A stretch of DNA of 24,258 nt, from NCBI GenBank assembly GCA_014804285.1, contig JAAVAA010000079.1, positions 83,725 to 107,982 of the forward strand, given 5' to 3'. The translations under genes and the position numbers were made by a program. The stretch's first letter is position 1; each line of letters begins with the position of its first letter. This DNA is from Lachnospiraceae bacterium. Its GTDB lineage: Bacteria; Bacillota; Clostridia; Lachnospirales; Lachnospiraceae. This document shows positions 1-7,237 of this stretch, in pieces. The notes beneath the pieces were generated by a model. The model made no database searches, had not been told where the DNA came from, and saw nothing but the letters and a program-made list of their open reading frames with translations.

Positions 1-35
1 AGCAGAAAAGAAGAACACAGGAAGGAGACAGTAGA

Positions 36-2132
36 ATGACTTTAAAAAATCTTGAAAAAAAACTACAAAAAGCGGATGCGAAACAGGCGGGACTTTACCT
101 GTTCTGCAATTTTGTTTCTTTATTGTTAATTACCGCCTATTCTGCTATGATGTTTTCCCCTACCGTGCTTCTGGTGCTTCCGGAGGGCGGTGACAGCCGT
201 AAACAAATGGTTGCTATCTTTGTATTGGCATTGTTTGGATGTGTTGTCTTCACCATCTATGCCTCCGGACTTTTTTTCCGGAAAAAGGCACGGCAGCTTG
301 GAACCCTCATGGCGCTTGGTGCCTCGAGCCGCCGTCTTCTTCCCGGTCTGCTCCGTGAGGTTCTCGCCTTAAGCTCAGTTTCCTCCTTTGTGGGAATTCT
401 GTCAGGTTTTCCCTTTGTCTGGATTCTGTGGAACGGCTTTCGCCTTTTTATTACAGACAGCACACAAATGGCACTGAAGCTTGACTTCAAATGCCTGTAC
501 TTATCGGCAATATTTTTTGTTATCGTGGTAGGGTTTTCCTGTCTGACGGCTTATCGATATCTGAAAAAGACCAATATTATGGAAGTGATGCACGAAGAAC
601 ACCGCAACGAGCCTGTAAGAGAATTGGGAAGATGGTGCGGACCTGTTGGTATTCTGCTGGTTCTTGCAGGCGCGGTACTTGGATATTTGGCTCCCGTCAT
701 TTATCAGAATCTGTTCAGCGCCTATTCTCCGGCATGGATCAACATTCTTTATGCGCCGGTTTTTGTGGGGCTTTATATGATTATGTTGCACACGGTGGTA
801 CACGGCTGGCGTTCCCGCAAGAAACAGCCCTACAAAAATCTCATTGCCAGAAGTATGATGAAATTTCAGGGAAAGCAGACTGTGAGTAATCTCCTTGTAA
901 GTACCGTACTGATTGCCGGAGGCGCTTTTGCCATCTTTTATGCTCCTATGTTGAGCGTCGGGCAGACTATGGAAGTAAAAGAACGCCCCTACGATTACTA
1001 TTATCACTACCGTGCGGATCAGCAGATTCCCGGCGAAGAAGAAATCTCTGCCATGGCAAAGGAGCATGGAATCTCTATTAAAGATTACAAGAGCGTACCT
1101 TACCTTTCCCTTGCTATGGACGGCATCGGAGCGGTAGAAGAAGGTAGTTCTTTCCATTATGAACAGATTCCTTTTTTGAATGAGGCAAAATTTTTCTCAG
1201 AGGATTCCTTCGAAGCCCTTACGGGAGAAAAAATTTCTGTAGACAATGGCAGCTATATGGCAATCGCCAATGTTGATGAAACAATGCTTTACTTCTTAAA
1301 TGCGACTGCTTCCAATCTTACGAATATGACCACCCTTGAAAGCCTTCCGGTTAGCTTTGCAGGCTATACACACTATGACTTTTTGGCGGATCGTGTAGGC
1401 TATTATGTGCTTAACAATGAAGACTATGAAACCATTGCCTTGGGGCTTACTCCAGACTGGAGGGGTACTACTGCCTTTTTTAACGCTGATGGAGAAGACA
1501 GCTATGCATTTGCGCAGGACTTTTTTTACACACTGGTTTCCTCCTTCGGCTCGGAGTGCGAAACACCCACCTATTATGACCGGGTGGAAAAGTACTACAA
1601 AAATCAACAGGGAGAAGTGTATTGGGGCGATACGCCCAGAATGACACAGTTACATTTTTCCGAACCTGATACCAGTGATTTCAGAAATTATTGGAAGTAT
1701 ATGCCCAAAAGCCGGATTTTGGATCAGACAGATTTCGCCAGAACCTTTTCCGTGTTCCTGATGATGTTCCTTTTCATTGCCATCATCTGCTCTCTGGCGG
1801 CAATGATCATCAGCTACACCCGCTGCATGACCATCGCCCTCAATAACCGCTATGTCTTTGAGGATCTGAAACGGCTTGGCGCACCCCCCGCCTTTCTGCT
1901 AAAAGAAATCAAAGGGCAGGCAGGCCCGGTATTTAAAATTCCTGCCGCTGTAGGAATGACCGCCATGTATCTCCTATATGCACTCCTGATGTTTGGCAAT
2001 GACGGGAAACTCACTGCCGGGGAGATCGGCGGACTGGCTGCATGCTTTTTCATTCTTGCGGGTGTTGCGGCGGTTTATTATCTGGTTTATCGGTGTACGG
2101 TTAAAAACATGTGGCATCAGTGCTATAGTTAA
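36..2132 (+). CDS. BceB-type FtsX-like ABC transporter permease
   Basis: Membrane subunit of an ABC transporter of the BceB/VraG class, which usually detoxify or sense cell-wall-active peptides together with a BceA-type ATPase. The 698-residue protein shows about ten hydrophobic segments: roughly residues 20-45, 58-80, 105-130, 152-173, 200-222, 232-257, 286-305, 575-600, 630-650 and 660-685. A large extracytoplasmic region of about 260 residues sits between segments 7 and 8, which is the BceB topology. FtsX-like motifs flank each half (for example GTLMALGASSRRL near 88-100 and the similar DLKRLGAPPAFL near 608-619). A GGAAGGAG ribosome site 8 bases before ATG supports the start. The 35 upstream bases could carry the end of a preceding gene (one frame ends in TGA overlapping the ATG as ATGA), presumably the ATPase, but this is not provable here. 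Substrate unknown. Confidence 0.85.
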   Translation: MTLKNLEKKLQKADAKQAGLYLFCNFVSLLLITAYSAMMFSPTVLLVLPEGGDSRKQMVAIFVLALFGCVVFTIYASGLFFRKKARQLGTLMALGASSRRLLPGLLREVLALSSVSSFVGILSGFPFVWILWNGFRLFITDSTQMALKLDFKCLYLSAIFFVIVVGFSCLTAYRYLKKTNIMEVMHEEHRNEPVRELGRWCGPVGILLVLAGAVLGYLAPVIYQNLFSAYSPAWINILYAPVFVGLYMIMLHTVVHGWRSRKKQPYKNLIARSMMKFQGKQTVSNLLVSTVLIAGGAFAIFYAPMLSVGQTMEVKERPYDYYYHYRADQQIPGEEEISAMAKEHGISIKDYKSVPYLSLAMDGIGAVEEGSSFHYEQIPFLNEAKFFSEDSFEALTGEKISVDNGSYMAIANVDETMLYFLNATASNLTNMTTLESLPVSFAGYTHYDFLADRVGYYVLNNEDYETIALGLTPDWRGTTAFFNADGEDSYAFAQDFFYTLVSSFGSECETPTYYDRVEKYYKNQQGEVYWGDTPRMTQLHFSEPDTSDFRNYWKYMPKSRILDQTDFARTFSVFLMMFLFIAIICSLAAMIISYTRCMTIALNNRYVFEDLKRLGAPPAFLLKEIKGQAGPVFKIPAAVGMTAMYLLYALLMFGNDGKLTAGEIGGLAACFFILAGVAAVYYLVYRCTVKNMWHQCYS

Positions 2133-2144
2133 CTGCATATTAAG

Positions 2145-2190
2145 AGAATACGGAGAACGCAAGGCATTCTCCGTATTCTTCTGTTTTATA
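2145..2190 (+). terminator. Intrinsic terminator after the permease gene
   Basis: A perfect 13-bp inverted repeat (2145-2157 with 2167-2179, arm AGAATACGGAGAA) encloses a 9-base loop and is followed by a T-rich run. It starts 12 bases after the permease stop. The same hairpin lies just beyond the 3' end of the convergent gene ending at 2194, so it may serve both, but the T-tract is better on the plus strand. Confidence 0.85.
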
Positions 2191-2193
2191 TTA

Positions 2194-3774
2194 TCAAGCA
2201 TCTCTGTAGATTTTTTCTATCGTGCAACTATGCGGCTTATCCTTACTTTCTTTATCATAGTTTATCCCCACTAGCAGGATTTCACCGACATAACCTTCCA
2301 GCGCCTGCGTATAATGTCTGTCCTTTATCTGCTGTATGGCAGAGTGTGCTGTCTTACTATATTTCAACTCTACCACCAGCGCAGGCTTGCCGGCAGAGGG
2401 CAGCGGCAGGAATACAACATCCGCAAATCCCCGCCCTGTTGGAAGTTCTCTGATCATCCTATAATCTTTTCTTGCGCTGAAATACGCAAGTCCTATAGCA
2501 CAGCTAAGGGAATTTTCATCATTATAAGTCAGTATGGAGGCTACTTCAGTATGTGCCCTATCAAGTTCCCTTGCAACACTCTCCCCGTCACCATTTAAAG
2601 TGTCTGACAGGAGCTTTTCCGAAGCTTTTAAGACACGCATAACCTCTGTCCACCCGCCTGTGCCCATAGCATTCTCAAATTCTCTGGCTATTTCCTTATT
2701 CGGGATGAATGCTTCCTCTGTCTCAGAATCATATCCTAAATAACCCAAGTGAATTAACAGCGTAAGGACATCATCCTTTATCCCAAAGTTACGCATATCA
2801 TTCTGGAAACTGCGTGTGTTGACCTTAACCCATTCCCCTCCAAGCAACTTCACGATATCTGCACGAAGCCCATCAAAATCCATGTCAATATAAATTTTTA
2901 ATGCGTCATAAGTTTCAGTAGATGTCCAATAGCTTGCAAAATCCCGACAAGTCATCGCTGCCACAACAGATCTGGGATTATAAATGTGCTTGAATTCCCG
3001 AAACCGATATCCATCATACCAACTGCTGGTCTTTTCAAAGTCCATATCAAACTGCCTGCACAGTGCCTTTACCTCATCTTCCGTGAAGCCCGTGTATTTC
3101 TCAAAAACATACTGATTTGTCATAGAATATTCCCAAAACATATTAAGCGCAGAATGCAACCCATACTTTTTCACAGGCAAAATTCCTGTCATATACGCTA
3201 AAGCCACATAAGGTTGATCCTTTAACAAGTTCCTCAAAAAATCAAGATACTGCTTTTGCAATACCTCTGATTCCTGCCTTTCGCGCATCACGCAATCCCA
3301 CTCATCAATTAGGAATATAAATTGCCTATCCGTTTTTGTATAAATTCTCCTCAGCGCGGCAGCAAGCCCCATTTTCTTTTCTTTTAAAATTTCCTCGTAC
3401 TCCTCATTCAGCTCATCAAGGACCTCCTGTTCCAGATATTCTGTCACCTTCTCGGAATCCGCCTCGATCAAAAACTGTTGCATATTCAAAAAAATCACGT
3501 CATATTGATTCAGATGCTCCCGAAATGTTTCATTTTTCTCTATTTCAAATCCCTTAAATAAATCTGCCGAATCACAACCACGGCTATAGTATGCCGCAAG
3601 CATTTTAAGTGCCATCGATTTGCCAAAGCGCCTTGGTCTGCTGACACAAATATACTTTTCCTGCGTATTGACCAGATCATTTGTACATGCAATCAACCCT
3701 GTTTTATCCACATATATCTTAGAACGTATCGATTCCCAAAAACCTTTGTTGCCCGGATTAAGGTAAAAGCCCAC
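2194..3774 (-). CDS. DUF1703-type AAA ATPase fused to a PD-(D/E)XK nuclease domain
   Basis: Member of the AAA-ATPase-like (PF09820) plus PDDEXK_9 (PF08011) family, abundant in Clostridia and Bacteroides. A role in defence or selfish DNA is suspected but no function is settled. From the GTG start the 526-residue protein begins MGFYLNPGNKGF, typical of the family. It has a Walker A-like loop SRPRRFGKS (45-53), a Walker B strand FIFLIDEWD (152-160), and a C-terminal nuclease-like core with D452 and E469-x-K471 (VVELK). The reading frame is open to a TTG at 3783, but AGGAGG touches that codon directly and sits 9 bases before the GTG at 3774, so GTG is chosen. A TATAAT-like box lies at 3811-3816 on this strand, with no good -35. 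The gene follows the nucleotidyltransferase gene with about 135 bases between. Confidence 0.85.
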   Translation of the reverse strand: MGFYLNPGNKGFWESIRSKIYVDKTGLIACTNDLVNTQEKYICVSRPRRFGKSMALKMLAAYYSRGCDSADLFKGFEIEKNETFREHLNQYDVIFLNMQQFLIEADSEKVTEYLEQEVLDELNEEYEEILKEKKMGLAAALRRIYTKTDRQFIFLIDEWDCVMRERQESEVLQKQYLDFLRNLLKDQPYVALAYMTGILPVKKYGLHSALNMFWEYSMTNQYVFEKYTGFTEDEVKALCRQFDMDFEKTSSWYDGYRFREFKHIYNPRSVVAAMTCRDFASYWTSTETYDALKIYIDMDFDGLRADIVKLLGGEWVKVNTRSFQNDMRNFGIKDDVLTLLIHLGYLGYDSETEEAFIPNKEIAREFENAMGTGGWTEVMRVLKASEKLLSDTLNGDGESVARELDRAHTEVASILTYNDENSLSCAIGLAYFSARKDYRMIRELPTGRGFADVVFLPLPSAGKPALVVELKYSKTAHSAIQQIKDRHYTQALEGYVGEILLVGINYDKESKDKPHSCTIEKIYRDA

Positions 3775-3911
3775 TTTGCACAACCTCCTGTCAATCCTAA
3801 TATTGCATTTATTATACCTTAATCTTTATGCATATACCATAAAAATCTTCATGCCGACCAGCGCAGACACCTCAAAAACATTGCTGCACTGGCTGCGCGC
3901 TTCCTTTGCAA

Positions 3912-5348
3912 TCAATCACTCCATGGATTATTCTCTATAAGATCCAAAAACACATGATCCAGAATTTCCCAATCCGAATTTCTGTCATCCGCCATATCCT
4001 TTGAAATCTGCTCATATCTTACAATTTCATCCTCGATAAACTTATGGATCACAGGCATTCTCGGATTGGCATCCTGTTCCCCATCCCTTGCCTTAATCTC
4101 AAGCATCTCTTCTATTTCTTCTGATAGTTCTTGCGGAATATCCTGCTTAAGCAAATCGTCAAACATTACTGGGGGAATTGCATGATGACTTTCAATATAT
4201 CTGCATGCCAGAAGCGGTCTAAGCGCATAAATGTATTTCTTATACTTTACTTTATCCTCCTGCAAATATTGCTTAAATGTACTATTGGCTGTTCCATAAT
4301 AGTGATGCAACGCCGCTTTTTCAGAAAAATATTGCTGGCAGCACTCATATATTTCCTTCCACTCATTTGTTTCCAAATACACGACCGGGGAATTAGCCCA
4401 CTCAAAAAGCGTAGCATTTCCTTTATGGAACTGAATAAGCGCTTTTCTCAAATCCCATCCATTAATGTCCAATACTTCATCAAGCTGCCACTCAATGACA
4501 TCTCTTCTTTCCTCAAGCTTTAAATAATCTTCCCTTGTTCTTACGTAGATAAATCTCACATCATAGTCACTGTCCAGCGATTCCACGCCCCATGCCCTGC
4601 TTCCGGACTCCACCGCATAGAGGACTTTGATATTTTCTTTTTTCTCTATCTCCGCAAGTTTATCCTGTATAATCTTTTTGATATCATTATTCATGGCAGC
4701 AAGCATCTTTTCATAATCCCTAAGCGGCAAATGCTTATACTCTGCGTCAATAAATATCTCTGTCTTGTACTCCGGATTATCTGATTCATCAATGTAGATT
4801 TTTATCCTTCCCTTGTCGAACATTTCATTCTTCCGCTGGAAATCTTCCAGAGCATTTTTTACCGAATGATAAATATGCTGTTCCCGCTCCTGCTGTGGCA
4901 TGGAATCTCTGGCAATAGCATTTTGCAGCCGCCTTAGCTGCGCGCTTGCATAGCCTCCAAAGGACTTTGCCGCTCTTTTGGAAAGAAATAAGTCTTTATG
5001 ATCTAGCAATTCCTGTCCCAATACTGTCTTAATCAAATATTGCTCTTCATCCAACCCCAATAATTCAATGGTGTTAGGATTGCACTCCAAAAGAAGCTTT
5101 ATGATTTTATTAAAAGAATAGATGACAGTATCCGTACTTTCATCCTCGTACTGCTCAAACTGTGTCAGCCCCAACAAATCTGAAGGAAGGTTTAACGTGA
5201 TTCCCCTAAAATCAATATCGCTGTTTTCATTATTGGTTCCATATGCATAGCTGCCGCCAAGTCCCATAAGGATCATCCGGTTTCCGAGCCGTGGATTCGT
5301 CCTCAAAAAATCATATTCACTTGAATTCATAATCTCAGTAAAATCCAT
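3912..5348 (-). CDS. Protein with two RlaP-like nucleotidyltransferase domains
   Basis: Predicted nucleotidyltransferase with two copies of the fold related to PF10127 (RlaP, RNA-ligase-associated nucleotidyltransferase). From the ATG at 5348 (478 residues), domain 1 has GGSYAYG (31-37) and SDID (43-46). Domain 2 has GSRAWG (249-254) and SDYD (260-263), then the family segment DINGWDLRKAL (294-304) and LFEWANSP (314-321). Both domains keep the G-S plus D-x-D metal-binding pattern, so both could be active. The frame extends upstream to a TTG at 5432 without a ribosome site. The ATG at 5348 has AGGA six bases away and lies 22 bases after the NYN gene's stop, so it is preferred. The pair looks like one operon. 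An RNA-modification or repair role is inference from the RlaP name and the nuclease partner; substrate unknown. Confidence 0.85.
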   Translation of the reverse strand: MDFTEIMNSSEYDFLRTNPRLGNRMILMGLGGSYAYGTNNENSDIDFRGITLNLPSDLLGLTQFEQYEDESTDTVIYSFNKIIKLLLECNPNTIELLGLDEEQYLIKTVLGQELLDHKDLFLSKRAAKSFGGYASAQLRRLQNAIARDSMPQQEREQHIYHSVKNALEDFQRKNEMFDKGRIKIYIDESDNPEYKTEIFIDAEYKHLPLRDYEKMLAAMNNDIKKIIQDKLAEIEKKENIKVLYAVESGSRAWGVESLDSDYDVRFIYVRTREDYLKLEERRDVIEWQLDEVLDINGWDLRKALIQFHKGNATLFEWANSPVVYLETNEWKEIYECCQQYFSEKAALHHYYGTANSTFKQYLQEDKVKYKKYIYALRPLLACRYIESHHAIPPVMFDDLLKQDIPQELSEEIEEMLEIKARDGEQDANPRMPVIHKFIEDEIVRYEQISKDMADDRNSDWEILDHVFLDLIENNPWSD

Positions 5349-5370
5349 GCTGTTCCTGTCCTCTACTCCC

Positions 5371-6027
5371 TCACTGCAATACATCGCTTGCTTTAATTTT
5401 ATGATAAATCTCCAATCCGCCTTTTCTTCCAAACGAACGCAAACTGCTGAGGTAAATTACTTTCGAGCTCTTTTCCTTTCCCTCAAGCATATTTTGAATT
5501 TCTTCTATCCTGTTCTCGTATGGTGTTCCCTCAAACAGCTTGCTCAAAACAGCTTTCGTTCTCATTCTTTCAGCATAGTTAGAATAATAGCTGCCAATTG
5601 CAAGCTTTTCCCGAAGCCGCCGCAGTTCAACTGTACGCTCATTATTTTCGCTCCCACTTACGATACCGTCCTCAATGCAGGCTGATAAGACAATCCTTCT
5701 TTTGTGAATAGCCCGTTGCTCCCAATAATCGCGAACAGCCTGGAATCCGCTGTCATTACTGACCACAACAGCAATGCCCTCATATCCCTCTGAGACCAAT
5801 TCGCCAAGTCTTGATGCAATATAAAAATCCAGAGCATTTTTCCCTGTTTTGCAAAGCTTACATATCTCAAAGATGCATCCGGAAGCAGTGATATTCTCCA
5901 ATGCTCTCTGCTCCATATGCGTTCTTGCTTCACTATAAAGAACAATCACATGATCCTGCGCATTCAAATAATCGGAACCCTTCATCCCTGCGTTTCCGAC
6001 ATTTTCGTAATCAATCAGAAATAACAT
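5371..6027 (-). CDS. NYN-domain (PIN-like) predicted RNase
   Basis: Predicted metal-dependent RNase of the NYN/PIN-like fold. From ATG 6027 (218 residues) the N-terminal strand reads LFLIDYENVG with D6. Further conserved acidic positions are D67 (NALDFYIASRLGEL) and D92 (VVSNDSGFQAV), the pattern expected of an intact PIN-like active site. The C-terminal segment near 190-212 (LRSFGRKGGLEIYHKIK) recurs in this type and may be a small helical domain. AGAGGTGGG upstream supports this start over an in-frame codon at 6099 that has no ribosome site. The stop lies 22 bases before the double nucleotidyltransferase gene, so the two are probably co-transcribed from the promoter at 6055-6083. Target RNA unknown. 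Confidence 0.8.
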   Translation of the reverse strand: MLFLIDYENVGNAGMKGSDYLNAQDHVIVLYSEARTHMEQRALENITASGCIFEICKLCKTGKNALDFYIASRLGELVSEGYEGIAVVVSNDSGFQAVRDYWEQRAIHKRRIVLSACIEDGIVSGSENNERTVELRRLREKLAIGSYYSNYAERMRTKAVLSKLFEGTPYENRIEEIQNMLEGKEKSSKVIYLSSLRSFGRKGGLEIYHKIKASDVLQ

Positions 6028-6054
6028 AGAAAACCCACCTCTTCTTTTAATACA

Positions 6055-6083
6055 AGAATAACGGAATTCTATGCGCCTGTCAT
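6055..6083 (-). promoter_or_regulatory. Predicted promoter of the NYN-nucleotidyltransferase pair
   Basis: On the minus strand ATGACA (6078-6083, five of six matches to the -35 consensus) is 17 bases from TATTCT (6055-6060). It is about 28 bases upstream of the chosen ATG at 6027. The -35 box overlaps the dyad at 6082-6100. Confidence 0.45.
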
Positions 6084-6100
6084 TGGACAGATAGTCCAAT
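6082..6100. promoter_or_regulatory. Perfect 7-bp dyad overlapping the NYN promoter
   Basis: ATTGGAC (6082-6088) and GTCCAAT (6094-6100) form a perfect inverted repeat with a 5-base spacer. It abuts the predicted -35 box and the end of the broken HTH gene. It could be a repressor operator; no T-run suggests a terminator. Confidence 0.45.
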
Positions 6101-6104
6101 CGTA

Positions 6105-6419
6105 TTAGGCAATTTTCTTAATATGCCTTGCATAGATAAGCAATCTTTTCGATCTCATGTCATCCACGATTCCACCAACTCCATCATCAGCTTTCTGTCC
6201 CTGCAAAACTAGAAGTTCTTCCACATGCACTCCAAGCAATCGGCTCATAGCATATAAGTTCTCCACTGATGGCAGAATCTTGCCTTTAAATCATCTGTAT
6301 ATTGGCTGTGGACATGACAAATGAAGGTACTCCTGAACAAATTTCACATCGTACCCTGCCACTTTTAGCATAATTTTTAACTTAAGACCTGTTTTTTCCA
6401 TATCGATTATTGGGTACAT
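6105..6419 (-). pseudogene. Small XRE/HTH-type regulator broken by one in-frame TGA
   Basis: Reading the minus strand from ATG 6419 (AGGAG eight bases upstream) gives a 104-residue protein, MYPIIDMEKTGLKLKIMLK..., that matches small HTH proteins common in Lachnospiraceae and continues in one frame to TAA at 6105-6107. Codon 43 (6291-6293) is TGA. The reading PIYR-stop-FKGK corresponds to PIYRWFKGK in the family as I remember it, so a single TGG-to-TGA change explains the break. The frame is otherwise open and well preserved after the stop (SVENLYAMSRLLGVHVEELLV), which suggests a recent lesion or a sequencing error. Other genes here end in TGA, so recoding as Trp is unlikely. It lies directly upstream of the NYN operon and could once have regulated it; that is inference. 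Confidence 0.75.
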
Positions 6420-6521
6420 GGGAATGACTCCTTTTATTATGTTCTTCATTCATACTTTATTTTTTTCTAGCAGACACAGTCTTTTGCAGTAGAAAATTTC
6501 GTTTTAATCCACATAAGAACT

Positions 6522-6583
6522 GAAAGAAAAACACAGGGTATCTAACCACCGCATCATTGATGCGGACCGGCTATCCCCTGTGT
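6522..6583 (-). terminator. Intrinsic terminator after hicAB
   Basis: Nested inverted repeats: outer arms 6531-6538 and 6576-6583 (ACACAGGG/CCCTGTGT), inner arms 6549-6554 and 6560-6565 (CCGCAT/ATGCGG). On the minus strand they are followed by TTTTCTTTC. It lies about 30 bases after the hicB stop. Confidence 0.7.
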
Positions 6584-6611
6584 GCAAATCATAATCTCTA
6601 CAACGTTCAGT

Positions 6612-6824
6612 TCAAACCACCTTACCACTAAATAAATGCGGTTCCGGTATTTCTTCCCCATCTTCTAAAGCTGTCTCAATCCATTCTTGAATGATTGTTT
6701 CTGCATTTTCTACCGCTTCAGTTGGTGTTTTTCCGTCTGCCATGCATCCTGGCAGTTCGGGAACTGACACAATATAGGCTTGATCTTCCTCAGACCATGA
6801 CATAACCATAGAATATTTAGACAT
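6612..6824 (-). CDS. hicB: HicB-family antitoxin
   Basis: A 70-residue HicB-type antitoxin with the family's partial RNase H-like fold: YSMVMSWSEEDQAYIVSVPELPGC (4-27), then GKTPTEAVENAETIIQEWIE (31-50). It should bind and neutralise HicA and repress the pair's promoter. The frame runs further upstream to 6854, but AGGAGG sits six bases before the ATG at 6824, giving the usual MSKYSMVMSW start. It begins 10 bases after the hicA stop. There is no separate C-terminal DNA-binding domain at this length, so any autoregulation would use the HicB core or the complex. Confidence 0.88.
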   Translation of the reverse strand: MSKYSMVMSWSEEDQAYIVSVPELPGCMADGKTPTEAVENAETIIQEWIETALEDGEEIPEPHLFSGKVV

Positions 6825-6834
6825 TGTAAACCTC

Positions 6835-7071
6835 CTATAATCCATACTTTTCAAATAGCATCCTCACTTGTTTAACCTGATATGCTTTTGCTTTATTTCC
6901 ATTTGGCTGAATGTTTATTCTTTCTATTATATCATCGCGTTTAAAAATGTAATGGTCTCCCCGGATTCTTTCACGGAATCCGTACGAAAGAATCAGATTC
7001 CTAAAATCCGTAAAGCGGATATTATTATCACTTTTCCCGCCCATAACCATATCATATGTATTATTTACCAC
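6835..7071 (-). CDS. hicA: HicA-family mRNA interferase toxin
   Basis: A 78-residue HicA toxin with a double-stranded-RNA-binding-like fold that cleaves mRNA in a translation-independent manner. It shows the family core FRNLILSYGFRERIRGDHYIFKR, with the catalytic His at position 40 in GDHYIF, followed by the INIQPNGNKAKAYQVKQV strand and helix. The GTG start at 7071 has AGGAG nine bases upstream; internal ATGs at codons 8 and 10 have no better site. Toxin precedes antitoxin, the normal order for hicAB, and the promoter at 7098-7125 serves both. Both partners look intact. Confidence 0.85.
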   Translation of the reverse strand: MVNNTYDMVMGGKSDNNIRFTDFRNLILSYGFRERIRGDHYIFKRDDIIERINIQPNGNKAKAYQVKQVRMLFEKYGL

Positions 7072-7097
7072 TTTGATTCGCTCCTCTGCATAATATC

Positions 7098-7125
7098 ATT
7101 ATATCAAAATCCCACATCTTTTCAA
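7098..7125 (-). promoter_or_regulatory. Predicted hicAB promoter
   Basis: On the minus strand TTGAAA (7120-7125) is 16 bases from a perfect TATAAT (7098-7103), 27 bases upstream of the hicA GTG. The -10 region lies in a small dyad (ATAAT-GAT-ATTAT), a plausible site for HicB autoregulation. Confidence 0.7.
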
Positions 7126-7169
7126 GCTGCGCCTTATGGAATAATAGTTCAAATCCATAGTCCTTCTGT

Positions 7170-7184
7170 CCGCATTATATGCGG
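7170..7184. repeat. CCGCAT/ATGCGG hairpin upstream of hicAB
   Basis: A perfect 6-bp inverted repeat (7170-7175 and 7179-7184) with a 3-base loop. Its arms are identical to those of the inner hairpin at 6549-6565 on the other side of hicAB. Weak outer arms CAAAT (7150-7154) and ATTTG (7192-7196) enclose it. The region between the RloC-like gene's stop and the hicAB promoter holds no gene. Confidence 0.5.
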
Positions 7185-7237
7185 CATCATATTTGATATC
7201 AACTATTTTCTAATAATTTTTCTTATGCTTTATATTT

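Noticed and set aside
1..35. 3' end of an upstream ABC ATPase gene
   Set aside because: Two frames are compatible with a gene end next to the permease start, and 35 bases are too few to choose between them.
501..1157. 218-codon antisense frame inside the permease gene
   Set aside because: Shadow of a well-supported coding region; no ribosome site and no recognisable protein.
3858..3892. CCAGCGCAG/CTGCACTGG inverted repeat after the nucleotidyltransferase gene
   Set aside because: One mismatch, a long loop and no T-run on either strand, so it is not called a terminator.
5349..5432. TTG start that extends the double nucleotidyltransferase into the NYN gene
   Set aside because: No ribosome site, and the family begins near the MDFTEIM segment; the ATG at 5348 has AGGA at good spacing.
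6291..6293. TGA read as tryptophan in the HTH gene
   Set aside because: Several intact genes here end in TGA (for example metN, the NYN gene and DUF3791), so the standard code applies.
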